Below, in pieces: positions 7,408-14,922 of a stretch of DNA of 18,207 nucleotides. The notes under the pieces were generated by a model. That model was not told the origin of the DNA. It made no database searches and saw only the letters and a program-made list of their open reading frames with translations. Every line of letters starts with the position of its first letter. Within the stretch, counting starts at the first letter, position 1. Both the position numbers and the translations under genes were made by a program. The DNA comes from JBBABP01 sp041657585 (GTDB taxonomy: Bacteria; Patescibacteriota; Gracilibacteria; Absconditabacterales; Absconditicoccaceae). The DNA lies in NCBI GenBank assembly GCA_041657585.1, contig JBBABP010000018.1, forward strand, positions 1 through 18,207, read 5' to 3'.

Positions 7408-8583
7408 ATGGCTAATAAAGTTCACGTTAATGTTGGTACAATTGGTCACGTAGATCACTGAAAGACAACATTGACATCGGCTATTACCAAAGTTGCTGCT
7501 ACTAAATGATATGCGCAAGTTTTGGATTATTCACAAATTGACAATGCTCCAGAAGAAAAAGCAAGAGGTATTACTATCAATACTAGGCATGTTGAATATG
7601 AAACTGATACTAGACATTATGCACATATTGATTGTCCAGGGCATGCTGATTATGTAAAAAACATGATTGTGGGTGCTGCACAAATGGATTGAGCAATACT
7701 TGTTGTTGCTGCTACGGATTGACCTATGCCACAAACAAGAGAACATGTACTTTTGGCACATCAAGTAAATGTTCCAAAAATCGTAGTTTTCTTAAACAAA
7801 TGTGACATGGTTGCTGATCCAGAAGAGTTGGAGCTTGTAGAAGAAGAGATTAGAGAAGTTTTGAAAAAAAATCATTATGATCCAGCTACTACTCCTATAA
7901 TTAGGTGATCTGCATTGAAAGCTATGGAAAATTCAAAAGACGCAGAATGAGATGCAAAATGTATATGGCAATTATTAGACGCTTTGGATACTTATATACC
8001 AATTCCAAAAAGAGATGTAGACAAATCATTTTTGATGCCAGTTGAGGATGTTTTTTCTATCAAAGGAAGATGAACTGTTGCAACATGAAGAGTAGAAAGA
8101 GGTACTTTGAAAATAAATGATGAGGTTGAACTTTTGTGATTAGGAGCTGAACCAAAAAAAACAATTATTACTTGAATAGAAATGTTTCACAAACAATTTG
8201 ATGCTGCTGAGGCATGAATGAATGTTTGACTATTACTTAGAGGTATAGAAAAAGATCAAATAGAAAGATGACAAATTTTGTGTAAACCATGAACAGCAAA
8301 AGCTTACAAAAAATTTGAAGCTGAAGTATATGTATTGAAAAAAGAAGAATGAGGTAGACACACTCCATTTATGTCTTGATATAGACCTCAATTTTTTATG
8401 AGAACAACTGATGTTACATGAACAATAAATTTGAAAGCATGAACAGAAATGATTATGCCTTGAGATAATGCAAAAATAGATGTAGAATTAATTTATCCAG
8501 TTGCTATGGAAGAAGGATTGAGATTTGCTATCAGGGAATGATGAAGAACAGTTTGAGCTTGAGTAGTTACAAAAATAGCTTAA
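7408..8583 (+). CDS. tuf: Translation elongation factor Tu
   Basis: 391 residues (E. coli 394), ATG 7408 to TAA 8581-8583. EF-Tu is the GTPase that delivers aminoacyl-tRNA to the ribosome. All GTP-binding motifs are present: G1 G13-H-V-D-H-G-K-T20, ARGITI of switch I, DCPGH with the catalytic His, NKCD and GSALK. The beta-barrel domains follow with the VATGRVERG motif, and near the C-terminus R-T-V-G-A-G-V-V. About two dozen glycines are UGA, including G18 of the P-loop (7459-7461), roughly twice as many as GGN; all Arg are AGA or AGG. No Shine-Dalgarno sequence is near the start (an AAAGGA lies about 28 nt upstream, too far). It heads the ribosomal cluster, as in many bacteria that have the str and S10 operons joined. 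Confidence 0.99.
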
Positions 8584-8601
8584 TTTTTTTGATATTTAAA
8601 G

Positions 8602-8634
8602 CTTGGCGCTTAGTTTTCGAAATTAAGCGCTAAG
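8602..8634. other. Hairpin between tuf and rpsJ
   Basis: CTTGGCGCTTA (8602-8612) and TAAGCGCTAAG (8624-8634) form an 11-bp stem with one G-U pair and an 11-nt loop. There is no T-run behind it on either strand, so it is more likely an mRNA processing or stability element than an intrinsic terminator. Confidence 0.5.
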
Positions 8635-8676
8635 ACTTAAGTATTAAGAATTATTTTATGTAAAAATATAAAAATC

Positions 8677-9006
8677 ATGACAGAAAAGCAAAAAAATCAA
8701 AAAACAAAGTTGAGGATAAAATTGAAAAGTTATGATATCAAAATGCTTGAATCTTCAGTTGGTAAAATAGTTGGTTTGCTTATAAAATCTTGAGCAAAAA
8801 TAGTTTGACCAATTCCATTGCCAAAAAAGAGAAAAGTTTATACTGTTTTGAAATCTAATTTTAAATTTAAAAATTCTAGAGAACAATTTGAAAGAATTAC
8901 TTATTCTAGAATGGTAGATGTAGTTGAAACTTGATCAAAAACTATGGAATATTTGCAAAATTTAGCAATACCAGTTTGAGTTTTGGTTGATGTGAAAGTG
9001 TTCTAA
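8677..9006 (+). CDS. rpsJ: Ribosomal protein uS10
   Basis: 109 residues (E. coli 103). It binds the head of the 30S subunit and also forms the NusB-S10 antitermination complex. The family pattern is clear: LRIKLKSYDIKMLE at the start, GPIPLPKKRKVYTV in the middle with the first Gly as UGA, and a C-terminal region ending GVLVDVKV. The usual sequence following YTVL (SPH.(N/K)K..REQFE) is present in the variant FKFKNSREQFE. A hydrophilic, Lys/Gln-rich extension of a few residues precedes the conserved part. It lies 93 bp behind tuf with a hairpin between them and is followed by repeats and terminator-like hairpins before rplC. Confidence 0.98.
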
Positions 9007-9019
9007 AGATTAAAATTAA

Positions 9020-9047
9020 TAATGAATAATTAATAATGAATAATGAA
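9020..9047. repeat. Period-7 tandem repeat, unit TAATGAA
   Basis: Four adjoining heptamers: TAATGAA, TAATTAA, TAATGAA, TAATGAA. It lies just after the rpsJ stop and directly before a second heptad block with a different unit. Confidence 0.85.
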
Positions 9048-9055
9048 AAAAATGC

Positions 9056-9083
9056 GAATTGGGAATTAGGAATTGGGAATTGG
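9056..9083. repeat. Period-7 tandem repeat, unit GAATTGG
   Basis: Four adjoining heptamers: GAATTGG, GAATTAG, GAATTGG, GAATTGG. The same unit recurs between rplF and rplR (17199-17233). Confidence 0.9.
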
Positions 9084-9120
9084 AAAGCTATTATAAACTT
9101 ATATTATATTCAGCTTTTTA
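9083..9120 (+). terminator. Possible weak terminator after rpsJ
   Basis: AAAGCT (about 9084-9089) and AGCTTT (about 9112-9117) form a stem around an A/T-rich region with its own TATAA/TTATA pairing, followed by TTATTTATT. It is weak alone but stands next to a second candidate at 9150-9186. Confidence 0.3.
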
Positions 9121-9149
9121 TTTATTGTTTAATATAAAATTATTTAAGA

Positions 9150-9186
9150 CAAAAAGCTTCATTGTTTTTGGGCTTTTGTTTTTTAT
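9150..9186 (+). terminator. Intrinsic terminator candidate between rpsJ and rplC
   Basis: CAAAAAGC (9150-9157) pairs with GCTTTTG (9172-9178) with one bulged A, followed by eight T in a row interrupted by none before ATAG. This is the usual shape of an intrinsic terminator, though the stem is A/T-rich. It would separate tuf-rpsJ from rplC, or act as a partial terminator. Confidence 0.45.
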
Positions 9187-9237
9187 AGAGTAAATTAGTG
9201 TTTAAAAAAGTTATTTTAAATTATTGAAGACAAACAA

Positions 9238-9840
9238 ATGCATAAAGGATGATTGGTTGTTAGTAAAAAAGAAATGACAAAAATATGGAAAGACGATAAA
9301 TTTCTTACTGTGACTTTGGCGCAAATTCTTCCACAGGAAATTTTGAGATATAAAAATAGCGAAAAAGATTGATATAATTGCGCTGTTATTTGAGTTGAAA
9401 AAAAAGAGCTCAAAAAAACAAAATGAAAAAAAGTATCTTATAATATGGTGACTGAATTTCCAGTTGATGAAGAATTTGTAAAAAATAATGAAGTTGGAAA
9501 AAATATTGATATGAAATTTATGGAATGAATAACAAATGTTGATGTAGTTTGATACTCTAAAGGTAAGGGTTATCAATGAGTGATGAAAATATTCCATACA
9601 AAATGATGACCAAAAACTCACTGATCAAAATTTCATAGACACGTTGGTTCTATGTGAAATAGAAAACCTAGAAGAACATTGAAGTGACATCCTCATGCAG
9701 GGCATATGTGAAATGCTCGCGTTACTTTGAAAAGAATAGATATTTTGGATGTGTATAATAATGATAAGGAACAAATAGTCGTTTTAAAATGATCTTTGCC
9801 GTGATGTTATAATTGATTGTTAAAATTAATAGTAAATTAA
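9238..9840 (+). CDS. rplC: Ribosomal protein uL3
   Basis: 200 residues (E. coli 209). uL3 reaches into the peptidyl-transferase centre and helps start 50S assembly. The family motifs are visible once UGA is Gly: KGGLVVSKKEMTKIW at the N-terminus, SKGKGYQGVMK, the segment with HGSKFHRHVGSMG and then GHPHAGHMGNARVTLKR, the basic loop region near the peptidyl-transferase centre. The normal Q of the bacterial M-A-G-Q-x-G-x-x loop motif is not present; here it reads GHPHAGHMGN, with H where Q150 (E. coli) is methylated. CGC at N-A-R-V codes a conserved Arg, so CGC keeps its standard meaning. A/T-only leader with no Shine-Dalgarno sequence; the start is the only ATG that gives the full N-terminus. 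Confidence 0.98.
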
Positions 9841-9874
9841 AAAATGAATAATTAAAAATTAAAAATGAATAATT
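9840..9874. repeat. Period-7 tandem repeat, A/T-only
   Basis: Five heptamers: AAAAATG, AATAATT, AAAAATT, AAAAATG, AATAATT. They begin at the last base of the rplC stop codon and fill most of the spacer to rplD. Confidence 0.75.
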
Positions 9875-9903
9875 AGAGATTTTAAATAATTTGTAAACTA
9901 AAA

Positions 9904-10548
9904 ATGGCATATTCAGTAGATATCTATGATAATAAGTGAAAAGTTGTTTCCAAAATTAATTTGGAGCCATCTATTTTTGCTGATGAATTTGTAAATGAAT
10001 CTTTGATACATGAATATTATTTGCTTCAAACAAGCAATGCTCGCAAAAATATAGCAAAAGCAAAATCGAGATGAGAAGTACATGGTTCTTGAAAGAAATT
10101 ATATAAGCAAAAAGGTACTTGAAATGCTAGAGTATGAGGCAAACAATCTCCTATTAGAAAATGATGATGAGTTGCATTTTGACCAACCGCAGAAAGAAGT
10201 TATTTGAAATATATGAATAAAAAATCAAAAAAATTGGCCTTGAATGGAATTTTGACTTTGAAGGCAAAGGAAAAACAAATTTTGTGATTGCAGGATTTTG
10301 AAATGAACTTGCCAAAAACTAAAAGTGCTTTGGATATACTAAAAAATGTTTGATTGAAAGATAAAAAATTATTGTTTGTTTTGAATGAAAAAAATGAAAA
10401 TATTTCAAAATCTTTTAGAAATTTGGAAAATTTGAAATGTTTGTTAGTAAACTATTTAAATCCATATGATTTGATGAATTGTGATAATATAATATTCGTC
10501 GAGTCGGCCTTAAATACAATTAATAAAATTAAAAAATTAAAAGATTAA
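9904..10548 (+). CDS. rplD: Ribosomal protein uL4
   Basis: 214 residues (E. coli 201). It lines the exit tunnel and in E. coli also represses its own operon. The conserved long loop is clear: SNARKNIAKAKSRGEVHGSG, then KQKGTGNARVGGKQSP and a GGGVAFGPTAERSY segment, most of its Gly being UGA. The C-terminal globular part ends NTINKIKKLKD, with the usual helix after FVES. CGC at N-A-R codes a family Arg. The leader (9877-9903) is nearly identical to that of rplB. Confidence 0.98.
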
Positions 10549-10566
10549 AAAACGAACGAAGTTAGC

Positions 10567-10582
10567 CCCGCAACTGCGATGG
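10567..10582. other. Small GC-rich palindrome between rplD and rplW
   Basis: CCCCGCAACTGCGATGG contains CGCA-AC-TGCG. The core is the reverse complement of the CCGCAGTTATGCGG hairpin at 16589-16602 and resembles CCCCGTAGTTGTGGG at 10993-11007, so it may be a dispersed mini-element. Confidence 0.3.
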
Positions 10583-10599
10583 TTAAAAATTAATGAAAA

Positions 10600-10626
10600 A
10601 AATAAATCTGATTTAAATATTAAAAT
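10600..10626. repeat. 27-nt leader repeat, copy 1 (before rplW)
   Basis: The 27 bases from 10600 to 10626 (containing TCTGATTTAAATATTAAAAT) are identical to 12418-12444 before rplV. Both copies end about 10 nt before the start codon (10636 and 12455). Confidence 0.85.
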
Positions 10627-10635
10627 AATTTAATT

Positions 10636-10974
10636 ATGACATTTAGGCAAAAATTACAGGTTAGAGCAAAAAAAAATGTTAGAGCGAAAGTTATAAAAAA
10701 ATTTTCACCATATGAAATAATTTTGTCTCCCATTGTAACTGAAAAAACACATAAACAGCAAGAAATACACAAATATTGTTTCAAAATTCACAATGAAGCA
10801 AACAAAAACGATGTTAAAGAAGCTTTGCAATATATTTATAAAATAACGCCATTGGCAATTAATATGGTAAATGTTGTTTACAAATCTAGAAATCAAAAAA
10901 AATTGAATAGAAAAGCATATAAAAAGGCTTTAGTGACTTTGGATAAAAAAGATAAAATAGAGGTAGGAAGTTAG
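10636..10974 (+). CDS. rplW: Ribosomal protein uL23
   Basis: 112 residues (E. coli 100), ending in TAG. uL23 sits at the tunnel exit and is the docking site of trigger factor and SRP. It is the only complete gene here without an internal UGA, because it has a single Gly (GGA). The conserved N-terminal signature is present as SPIVTEKTHKQQE, followed by the alpha/beta fold with KNDVKEALQYIYKITPLAIN and a shortened basic loop (YKSRNQKKLNRKAYKKA) before the last strand. An N-terminal basic extension of about 24 residues precedes it. Confidence 0.97.
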   Translation: MTFRQKLQVRAKKNVRAKVIKKFSPYEIILSPIVTEKTHKQQEIHKYCFKIHNEANKNDVKEALQYIYKITPLAINMVNVVYKSRNQKKLNRKAYKKALVTLDKKDKIEVGS

Positions 10975-10992
10975 AAAATTAAAAATGAATAA

Positions 10993-11007
10993 CCCCGTAG
11001 TTGTGGG
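10993..11007. other. Small GC-rich hairpin-like element between rplW and rplB
   Basis: CCCCGTAGTTGTGGG with CCC/GGG ends. It stands out from the A/T-only spacer and resembles the elements at 10567 and 16589. Confidence 0.25.
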
Positions 11008-11062
11008 ACTTCACTTTGTTTGTTAAAAATGAAAAGATTTTAAATAGTTTGTAAATTAAAAA

Positions 11063-11917
11063 ATGGTTATGAAAACTTATAAACCAAATACTCCATCAAG
11101 ACGTTTTATGACGTGATATGATTTTAGTGATGTGACTAAAAATAAACCTCAAAAATCATTAACGAAATTTATTTGAAAAACTTGATGAAGAAATAATAAA
11201 TGAAGAATAACCTCTAGATTTATGTGATGATGACACAAAAGACTTTACAGAATTATAGATTTTAAATGATACGATAAATGTGATATAAGCGCAAAGATTG
11301 CCAGCGTAGAATATGATCCTTATAGGACAGCAAGAATTGCATTATTGAATTATGTTGATTGAGAAAAAAGATATGTGTTGGCTCGAAAATGAATAAGTGT
11401 TTGAGATGTCGTGATGAATTGAGAAAAGGCAGAAATAAAAGCTTGAAATAGAAAACAACTAAAGCATATACCTGAAGGTATAAATGTTTTTAATCTTGAA
11501 GTTACTGCTTTTTCGTATGGAAAATTAATTAAATCTGCCTGACTTTATGCTAGTATAGTTGGTAAAGATGAAATAACAAAACTTGTTTTTATCAAAATGC
11601 CATCTTGAGAAATAAGAAAATTTGATGAAAAATGTTGGGCCACTATATGAGAAGTTAGTAATGACCAGCATCAAAATATTGTTATATGAAAAGCATGAAG
11701 ACAAAGGCGACTTGGTAAAAAACCAAAAATACTTTGAAAAAACATGAATCCAGTTGATCATCCACATTGATGATGAGAATGACATTCTTCTTTGTGATTG
11801 AAACGAAAAAATAGAAAATCATTTAGTGGAAAGAATGTTTCACCAGGAATAAAAACTAGAAAAAGAAAAAAATGGTCTAATAAATTTATTGTTTCGAAAA
11901 GAACGAAAAATTGATAA
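11063..11917 (+). CDS. rplB: Ribosomal protein uL2
   Basis: 284 residues (E. coli 273). uL2 is needed for subunit joining and peptidyl-transferase activity. NMNPVDHPHGGGEGH near residue 230 is the universally conserved motif with the functionally important His; its GGG includes UGA codons. The stop is TAA 11915-11917 directly after an in-frame UGA-Gly. Three CGA codons occur: residue 108 (11384-11386), residue 216 (11708-11710) and residue 248 (11804-11806). Residue 216 lies in G-K-A-G-R-Q-R-x-L-G-K-K-P, where bacterial uL2 has an invariant Trp (R-W-L-G-R-R-P), so CGA is best read as Trp. CGT at R-R-F-M-T is a normal Arg. A second ATG two codons downstream (11069) is an equally possible start. 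Confidence 0.98.
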
Positions 11918-11930
11918 TTAGCTCATAGTC

Positions 11931-11951
11931 CCCGCCAAAGACAGAGGCGGG
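11931..11951. other. GC-rich hairpin after rplB
   Basis: CCCGCC (11931-11936), 9-nt loop and GGCGGG (11946-11951) form a perfect 6-bp GC stem. On either side lie TAGTC-type heptads (TCATAGTC before, TAGTCGA TAGTCTT after), as if the hairpin interrupts a heptad block like that at 14840. No U-tract follows. Confidence 0.6.
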
Positions 11952-11975
11952 CAGGTTTAGTCGATAGTCTTTAGA

Positions 11976-12073
11976 ATGGTAGGAATTGATTTTTATATGT
12001 TGATTTAAATAAACAAGAACATATTCTATCATTGAGAAATAGAATTCTTGAAACATTAGAAAGCGCAAAATAA
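11976..12073 (+). pseudogene. Possible frameshifted mini-gene between rplB and rpsS
   Basis: An ATG at 11976 opens MVGIDFYMLI and stops. Adding one base in the T5 run (about 11990-11995) would join it to the frame LYVDLNKQEHILSLRNRIL... ending at TAA 12071-12073, a 32-33 residue protein. The second frame is open for 32 codons after TAG but lacks a start of its own. No family was recognised. It may be a remnant, an assembly error, or chance. Confidence 0.25.
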
Positions 12074-12111
12074 TAATTGTTCGTTTTTAATTGTTAATTA
12101 TTAATTATATT

Positions 12112-12369
12112 ATGGCAAGATCGCTAAAAAAATGACTGTATGTAAATGAAAAAATAATGAAAAAAATTAATGATATGACAAAATCTTGAGATAAAAAAGT
12201 TGTAAAAATTCGAGATAGAGCATGTCATATAATCCCTGAAATGATATGATATACATTTGCTGTTCACAATGGAAAACAATTTATAAGTGTTTATATAACT
12301 GAGGATATGATATGACATAAATTATGAGAATTTGCTCCTACAAGGACATTTAGAGGACATCCTTTCTAA
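12112..12369 (+). CDS. rpsS: Ribosomal protein uS19
   Basis: 85 residues (E. coli 92). It forms part of the 30S head with uS13. The start MARSLKKGLYVNEKI and the end GEFAPTRTFRGHPF are classical, with MIGYTFAVHNGKQF between. Codon 34 is CGA (12211-12213). It stands in K-V-V-K-I-x-D-R-A-C-H-I-I-P, aligned with E. coli T-W-S-R-R-S-T-I-F-P, i.e. on the invariant Trp. This is one of the clearest CGA=Trp positions. Six to eight UGA are Gly. The leader is A/T-only. Confidence 0.98.
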
Positions 12370-12417
12370 AATTAAAAAATTAAAAATGAAACTTACGTAA
12401 TTTATAATTATAATTTA

Positions 12418-12444
12418 AAATAAATCTGATTTAAATATTAAAAT
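12418..12444. repeat. 27-nt leader repeat, copy 2 (before rplV)
   Basis: Identical to 10600-10626; ends 10 nt before the rplV start codon. Confidence 0.85.
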
Positions 12445-12454
12445 TTATTTGGGA

Positions 12455-12790
12455 ATGAATAATAGTTTAACTGCGACATTAAAATATGCATTAGTGTCTG
12501 ATAAAAAAATGGCTTTGATTGCTCAATTAGTAAAAGGTAAACAAGTAGAAAAAGCATTGGCTTTGTTGCAATTTTTGCCAAAAAAATGAGCTAAAATTTT
12601 ATACAAAGTCATAAAGTCGGCTGAATCTAATGCAAAAAATGCAGGTAATGATGTAAAGACATTGTATGTACAAAAAATAGACGTTTGAAGAGCTCCAAAA
12701 CTTAAAAGAGTCAGATTTGTTTCTAGGTCTAGAATTAGTCATTATGTTAAATTCAGATCTTTTGTGAAAATATTTTTAAATAATAAATAA
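12455..12790 (+). CDS. rplV: Ribosomal protein uL22
   Basis: 111 residues (E. coli 110). It lines the exit tunnel. Recognisable parts are SDKKMALIAQLVKGKQVEKA, the helix AKILYKVIKSAESNAKNAGN, then LYVQKIDVGRAPKLKRVRF and the tunnel hairpin with SRSRISHY. Only a few Gly occur, two of them UGA. The leader carries the 27-nt repeat and GGGA immediately before ATG, the nearest thing to a purine-rich leader in the cluster but too close to act as Shine-Dalgarno. It ends 8 bp before rpsC. Confidence 0.97.
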
Positions 12791-12798
12791 ATTATTGA

Positions 12799-13458
12799 AT
12801 GTGATCAAAGGCAAATCCTATATGAATGAGGGTATGAACAATAAAATCTTGGCCATGTGAATGGTTTGCAAAACAAAAAAGAATTTGATCAGATTTTTTT
12901 GTTGAAGATATAAAATTGAGAGCATTTATCGAAAAAAAATTTACTAGATCTGGAATATCAAAAATTGTTATAAGAAAAACTGCTAAAGAATGAGAAATAA
13001 TTATATTCACTTCTAAAGTTTGAGTTTTGATGTGAAAACAATGAGCAAAAATAAAAGAATTTGAATCTGAACTTATGAAAGTGTTTAAGAGAGAATTTAA
13101 AATAACTATAAAAGAAGTAAAAATACCTGAACTTTCAGCAAAAATTATGGCAGAGTTTGTTGCTTGACAATTAGAGGCTAGAATGCCATTTAGAAAAGTA
13201 GCTAAAAATGTTTTGCAAAAAATTATAGAAAGATGAGCAGTGGGCGCTAAAATTCAAGTTGGATGAAGACTTTGATGAGTGGATATAGCAAGAAGTGAAA
13301 AATTTATTAATTGAAAGGTATCTTTACAAACGTTTAGATCAGATATAGATTATTGTTGTTTACAAGCAAAAACAAAATATTGAGTTTTGTGAGTTAAGGT
13401 TTGGATTCAAAAATGAACCTTATATGCAAAAGCTATTAATAAAAAAATAATTTTATAA
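12799..13458 (+). CDS. rpsC: Ribosomal protein uS3
   Basis: 219 residues (E. coli 233). It lies at the mRNA entry tunnel. The start at 12799 gives MGSKANPIGMRVGTIKSWPC with the first G, the I-G and the V-G all as UGA, matching the classic MGQKVNP.G.R.G opening, which decides the start. The KH domain carries VGVLMGKQGAKIKEF (G-x-x-G loop with UGA Gly), and the C-terminal domain has MAEFVAGQLEARMPFRKV and GGRLGGVDIARSE. Trp residues here use TGG (SWPCEWFA, VKVWIQKG), so TGG and CGA coexist as Trp codons in the genome. Confidence 0.98.
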
Positions 13459-13486
13459 ATATTTAAACTTTAAATTAAAATAAACT

Positions 13487-13906
13487 ATGTTATTAACACC
13501 TCAAAAACGAAAATATAGAAAACCAATTGTTAAATCCTTAACTTGAAAAAGTTATAGATGATCTACTGTTGTATTTGGAGATTATTGATTGAAAGCTATG
13601 ACTAGTTCATATATTTCAAATAAACAAATTGAAGCTGCTAGGAAAGTAATAGTTAGGGCAATAAAAAAAGTTGGTAAAATGTGGATAAGAATTTTTCCTG
13701 ATCAGCCTTTTACAAAAAAATGACTTGAAATGCCTATGGGTACTTGAAAATGAGATGTTGATACATATACGGCTGCAGTTAGAAAATGAAAAATTTTGTT
13801 TGAGTTGGCTTGATTAAGCAAACAAGAATCTCAAACTGTACTTATAAAAGCTTGAAAAAAATTATCTGTGAAAAATAGGTTTGTTGTAAAGGGAGAAATT
13901 AAATAG
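13487..13906 (+). CDS. rplP: Ribosomal protein uL16
   Basis: 139 residues (E. coli 136), ends in TAG. It positions the A-site tRNA. Family parts: MLLTPQK at the start, then KYRKPIVKSLTGKSYRGS; VGKMWIRIFPDQPFTKKGLE and MPMGTGKGDVDTYTAAVRKG with several UGA-Gly; and the C-terminal LIKAGKKLSVKNRFV. Codon 8 is CGA (13508-13510), in P-Q-K-x-K-Y-R-K, a position that is variable in the family, so this one does not decide between Arg and Trp. Confidence 0.98.
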
Positions 13907-13909
13907 AAA

Positions 13910-13972
13910 TTAAAAAACTAAAAAATTAAAAGATTAAAATACTAAAAAATATTTAAAATTTAAAATTTAAAA
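13910..13972. repeat. Octad then heptad tandem repeats before rpmC
   Basis: Five octamers of the form YTAAAAAA (13910-13949: TTAAAAAA, CTAAAAAA, TTAAAAGA, TTAAAATA, CTAAAAAA) followed by three exact heptamers TTTAAAA (13952-13972), the last A being the first base of the rpmC ATG. Low complexity makes chance a partial explanation. Confidence 0.6.
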
Positions 13973-14199
13973 TGAAAGGAAAACAATTATTTATGAAAGA
14001 ATTGAATGACAAAACAGTAAAGGAATTAGTTCAATTGAGAAAAGAATTAAAAGAAAAATTATATTCTTTTAAGATGAAAAATGCTATTAAATGATTGAAA
14101 CAAACTCATCAAATTTGAGATTTAAAAATAAAAATAGCTAGAATAAATACTATTTTATCATCTAAAATTAAAGAAAAATATGGCGATAATATGAAATAA
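13972..14199 (+). CDS. rpmC: Ribosomal protein uL29
   Basis: 75 residues (E. coli 63). A two-helix protein near the tunnel exit. MKELNDKTVKELVQLRKELK forms the first helix, followed by the family turn region KMKNAIKGLKQTHQIGDLKI and IARINTILSSKIKEKYG. The N-terminal MKGKQLF is an extension; a second ATG at residue 8 (13993) would give a 68-residue protein closer to the usual length. The 3' end overlaps the start of rpsQ by 20 bp in another frame. Confidence 0.96.
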
Positions 14200-14431
14200 A
14201 AGCATAAAAGAACTTGTTTGAGAAGTTGTAAGTGACAAAAACAATAAGACTCGTATAATTCTTGTAAAATCAGTAAAAGTTCATCCTTTGTACAAAAAAA
14301 GATTTATTGTAAAAAAGAAATTTTATGTTCATGATGAAAAAAATGAATCTAAAATCTGAGATAAAATAAAAGTAAGAGAAACAAAACCAATAAGTAAAAC
14401 TAAAAGATGGAAATTAATAGAAGTTATGTAA
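14180..14431 (+). CDS. rpsQ: Ribosomal protein uS17
   Basis: 83 residues (E. coli 84). An early 16S rRNA binder with an OB fold. The only ATG in frame before the conserved part is at 14180, inside rpmC, giving MAIIGNKSIKELVGEVVSDK with UGA-Gly at residue 5; this implies translational coupling to rpmC. KTRIILVKSVKVHPLYKKRF and KVRETKPISKTKRWKL match the family (the latter as in V.E.RPLSKTK.W). CGT at K-T-R is a normal Arg codon. Confidence 0.97.
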
Positions 14432-14456
14432 TTTTTATTTAATTTAATAATTAGCT

Positions 14457-14837
14457 ATGTTAAGGAATCAAACTGTAGTTGTAATTGCAGATAATACATG
14501 AGCAAAAAAAGCTGAAATAATTAGAATTATAAAATGATCTAATGAAAAATTTGCTAAAATTTGAGATAAAGTTGTTGTTGCAATCAAAGAAGCTAATTCA
14601 ACAAGTTCTATAAAAAAATGAGATGTTAGTTGGTGAATTATTGTGAGAACAAAAAAAGAAACTCAAAGAACAGATTGAACATACGTTAGATTCAGCGATA
14701 ATGCAATTATATTAATGACAAAAGATGCAAAATGAATACTTAATCCTGTTTGAAAAAGAATATTTGGACCAGTTGCAAAAGAATTGAAACAAATGTGATA
14801 CAAAAATATTACTAATATGGCTGAAGAAGTAGTATAA
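14457..14837 (+). CDS. rplN: Ribosomal protein uL14
   Basis: 126 residues (E. coli 123). It sits at the subunit interface and contacts the 16S rRNA. Clear motifs: VVIADNTGAKKAEIIRII with UGA as the G of NTGA, VVVAIKEANSTSSIKKGDVS, then GIIVRTKKETQRTDGTYVRF and the DNAIILMTKDAKGILNPVGK segment ending KRIFGPVAKEL. Every motif is uninterrupted only with UGA=Gly. The stop is followed at once by the longest heptad block of the window. Confidence 0.98.
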
Positions 14838-14839
14838 AT

Positions 14840-14888
14840 TAGTCTATAGTCTTTAGTCTATGGTCTTTAGTTCGCGGTCTTTAGTGTA
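14840..14888. repeat. Period-7 tandem repeat, unit TAGTCTT
   Basis: Seven adjoining units: TAGTCTA, TAGTCTT, TAGTCTA, TGGTCTT, TAGTTCG, CGGTCTT, TAGTGTA. Decay increases toward the 3' end. The same unit flanks the hairpin behind rplB. Confidence 0.95.
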
Positions 14889-14922
14889 ATTACGAAATTT
14901 ATTTTACAACTAAGTTAAAACT

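Noticed and set aside
7531..7764. Minus-strand open frame inside tuf
   Set aside because: Antisense to the GTPase domain of EF-Tu, which is fully accounted for on the plus strand.
9211..9621. Minus-strand open frame of 136 codons, Phe/Ser-rich
   Set aside because: Antisense shadow of rplC; the Phe/Ile bias reflects A-rich codons on the other strand.
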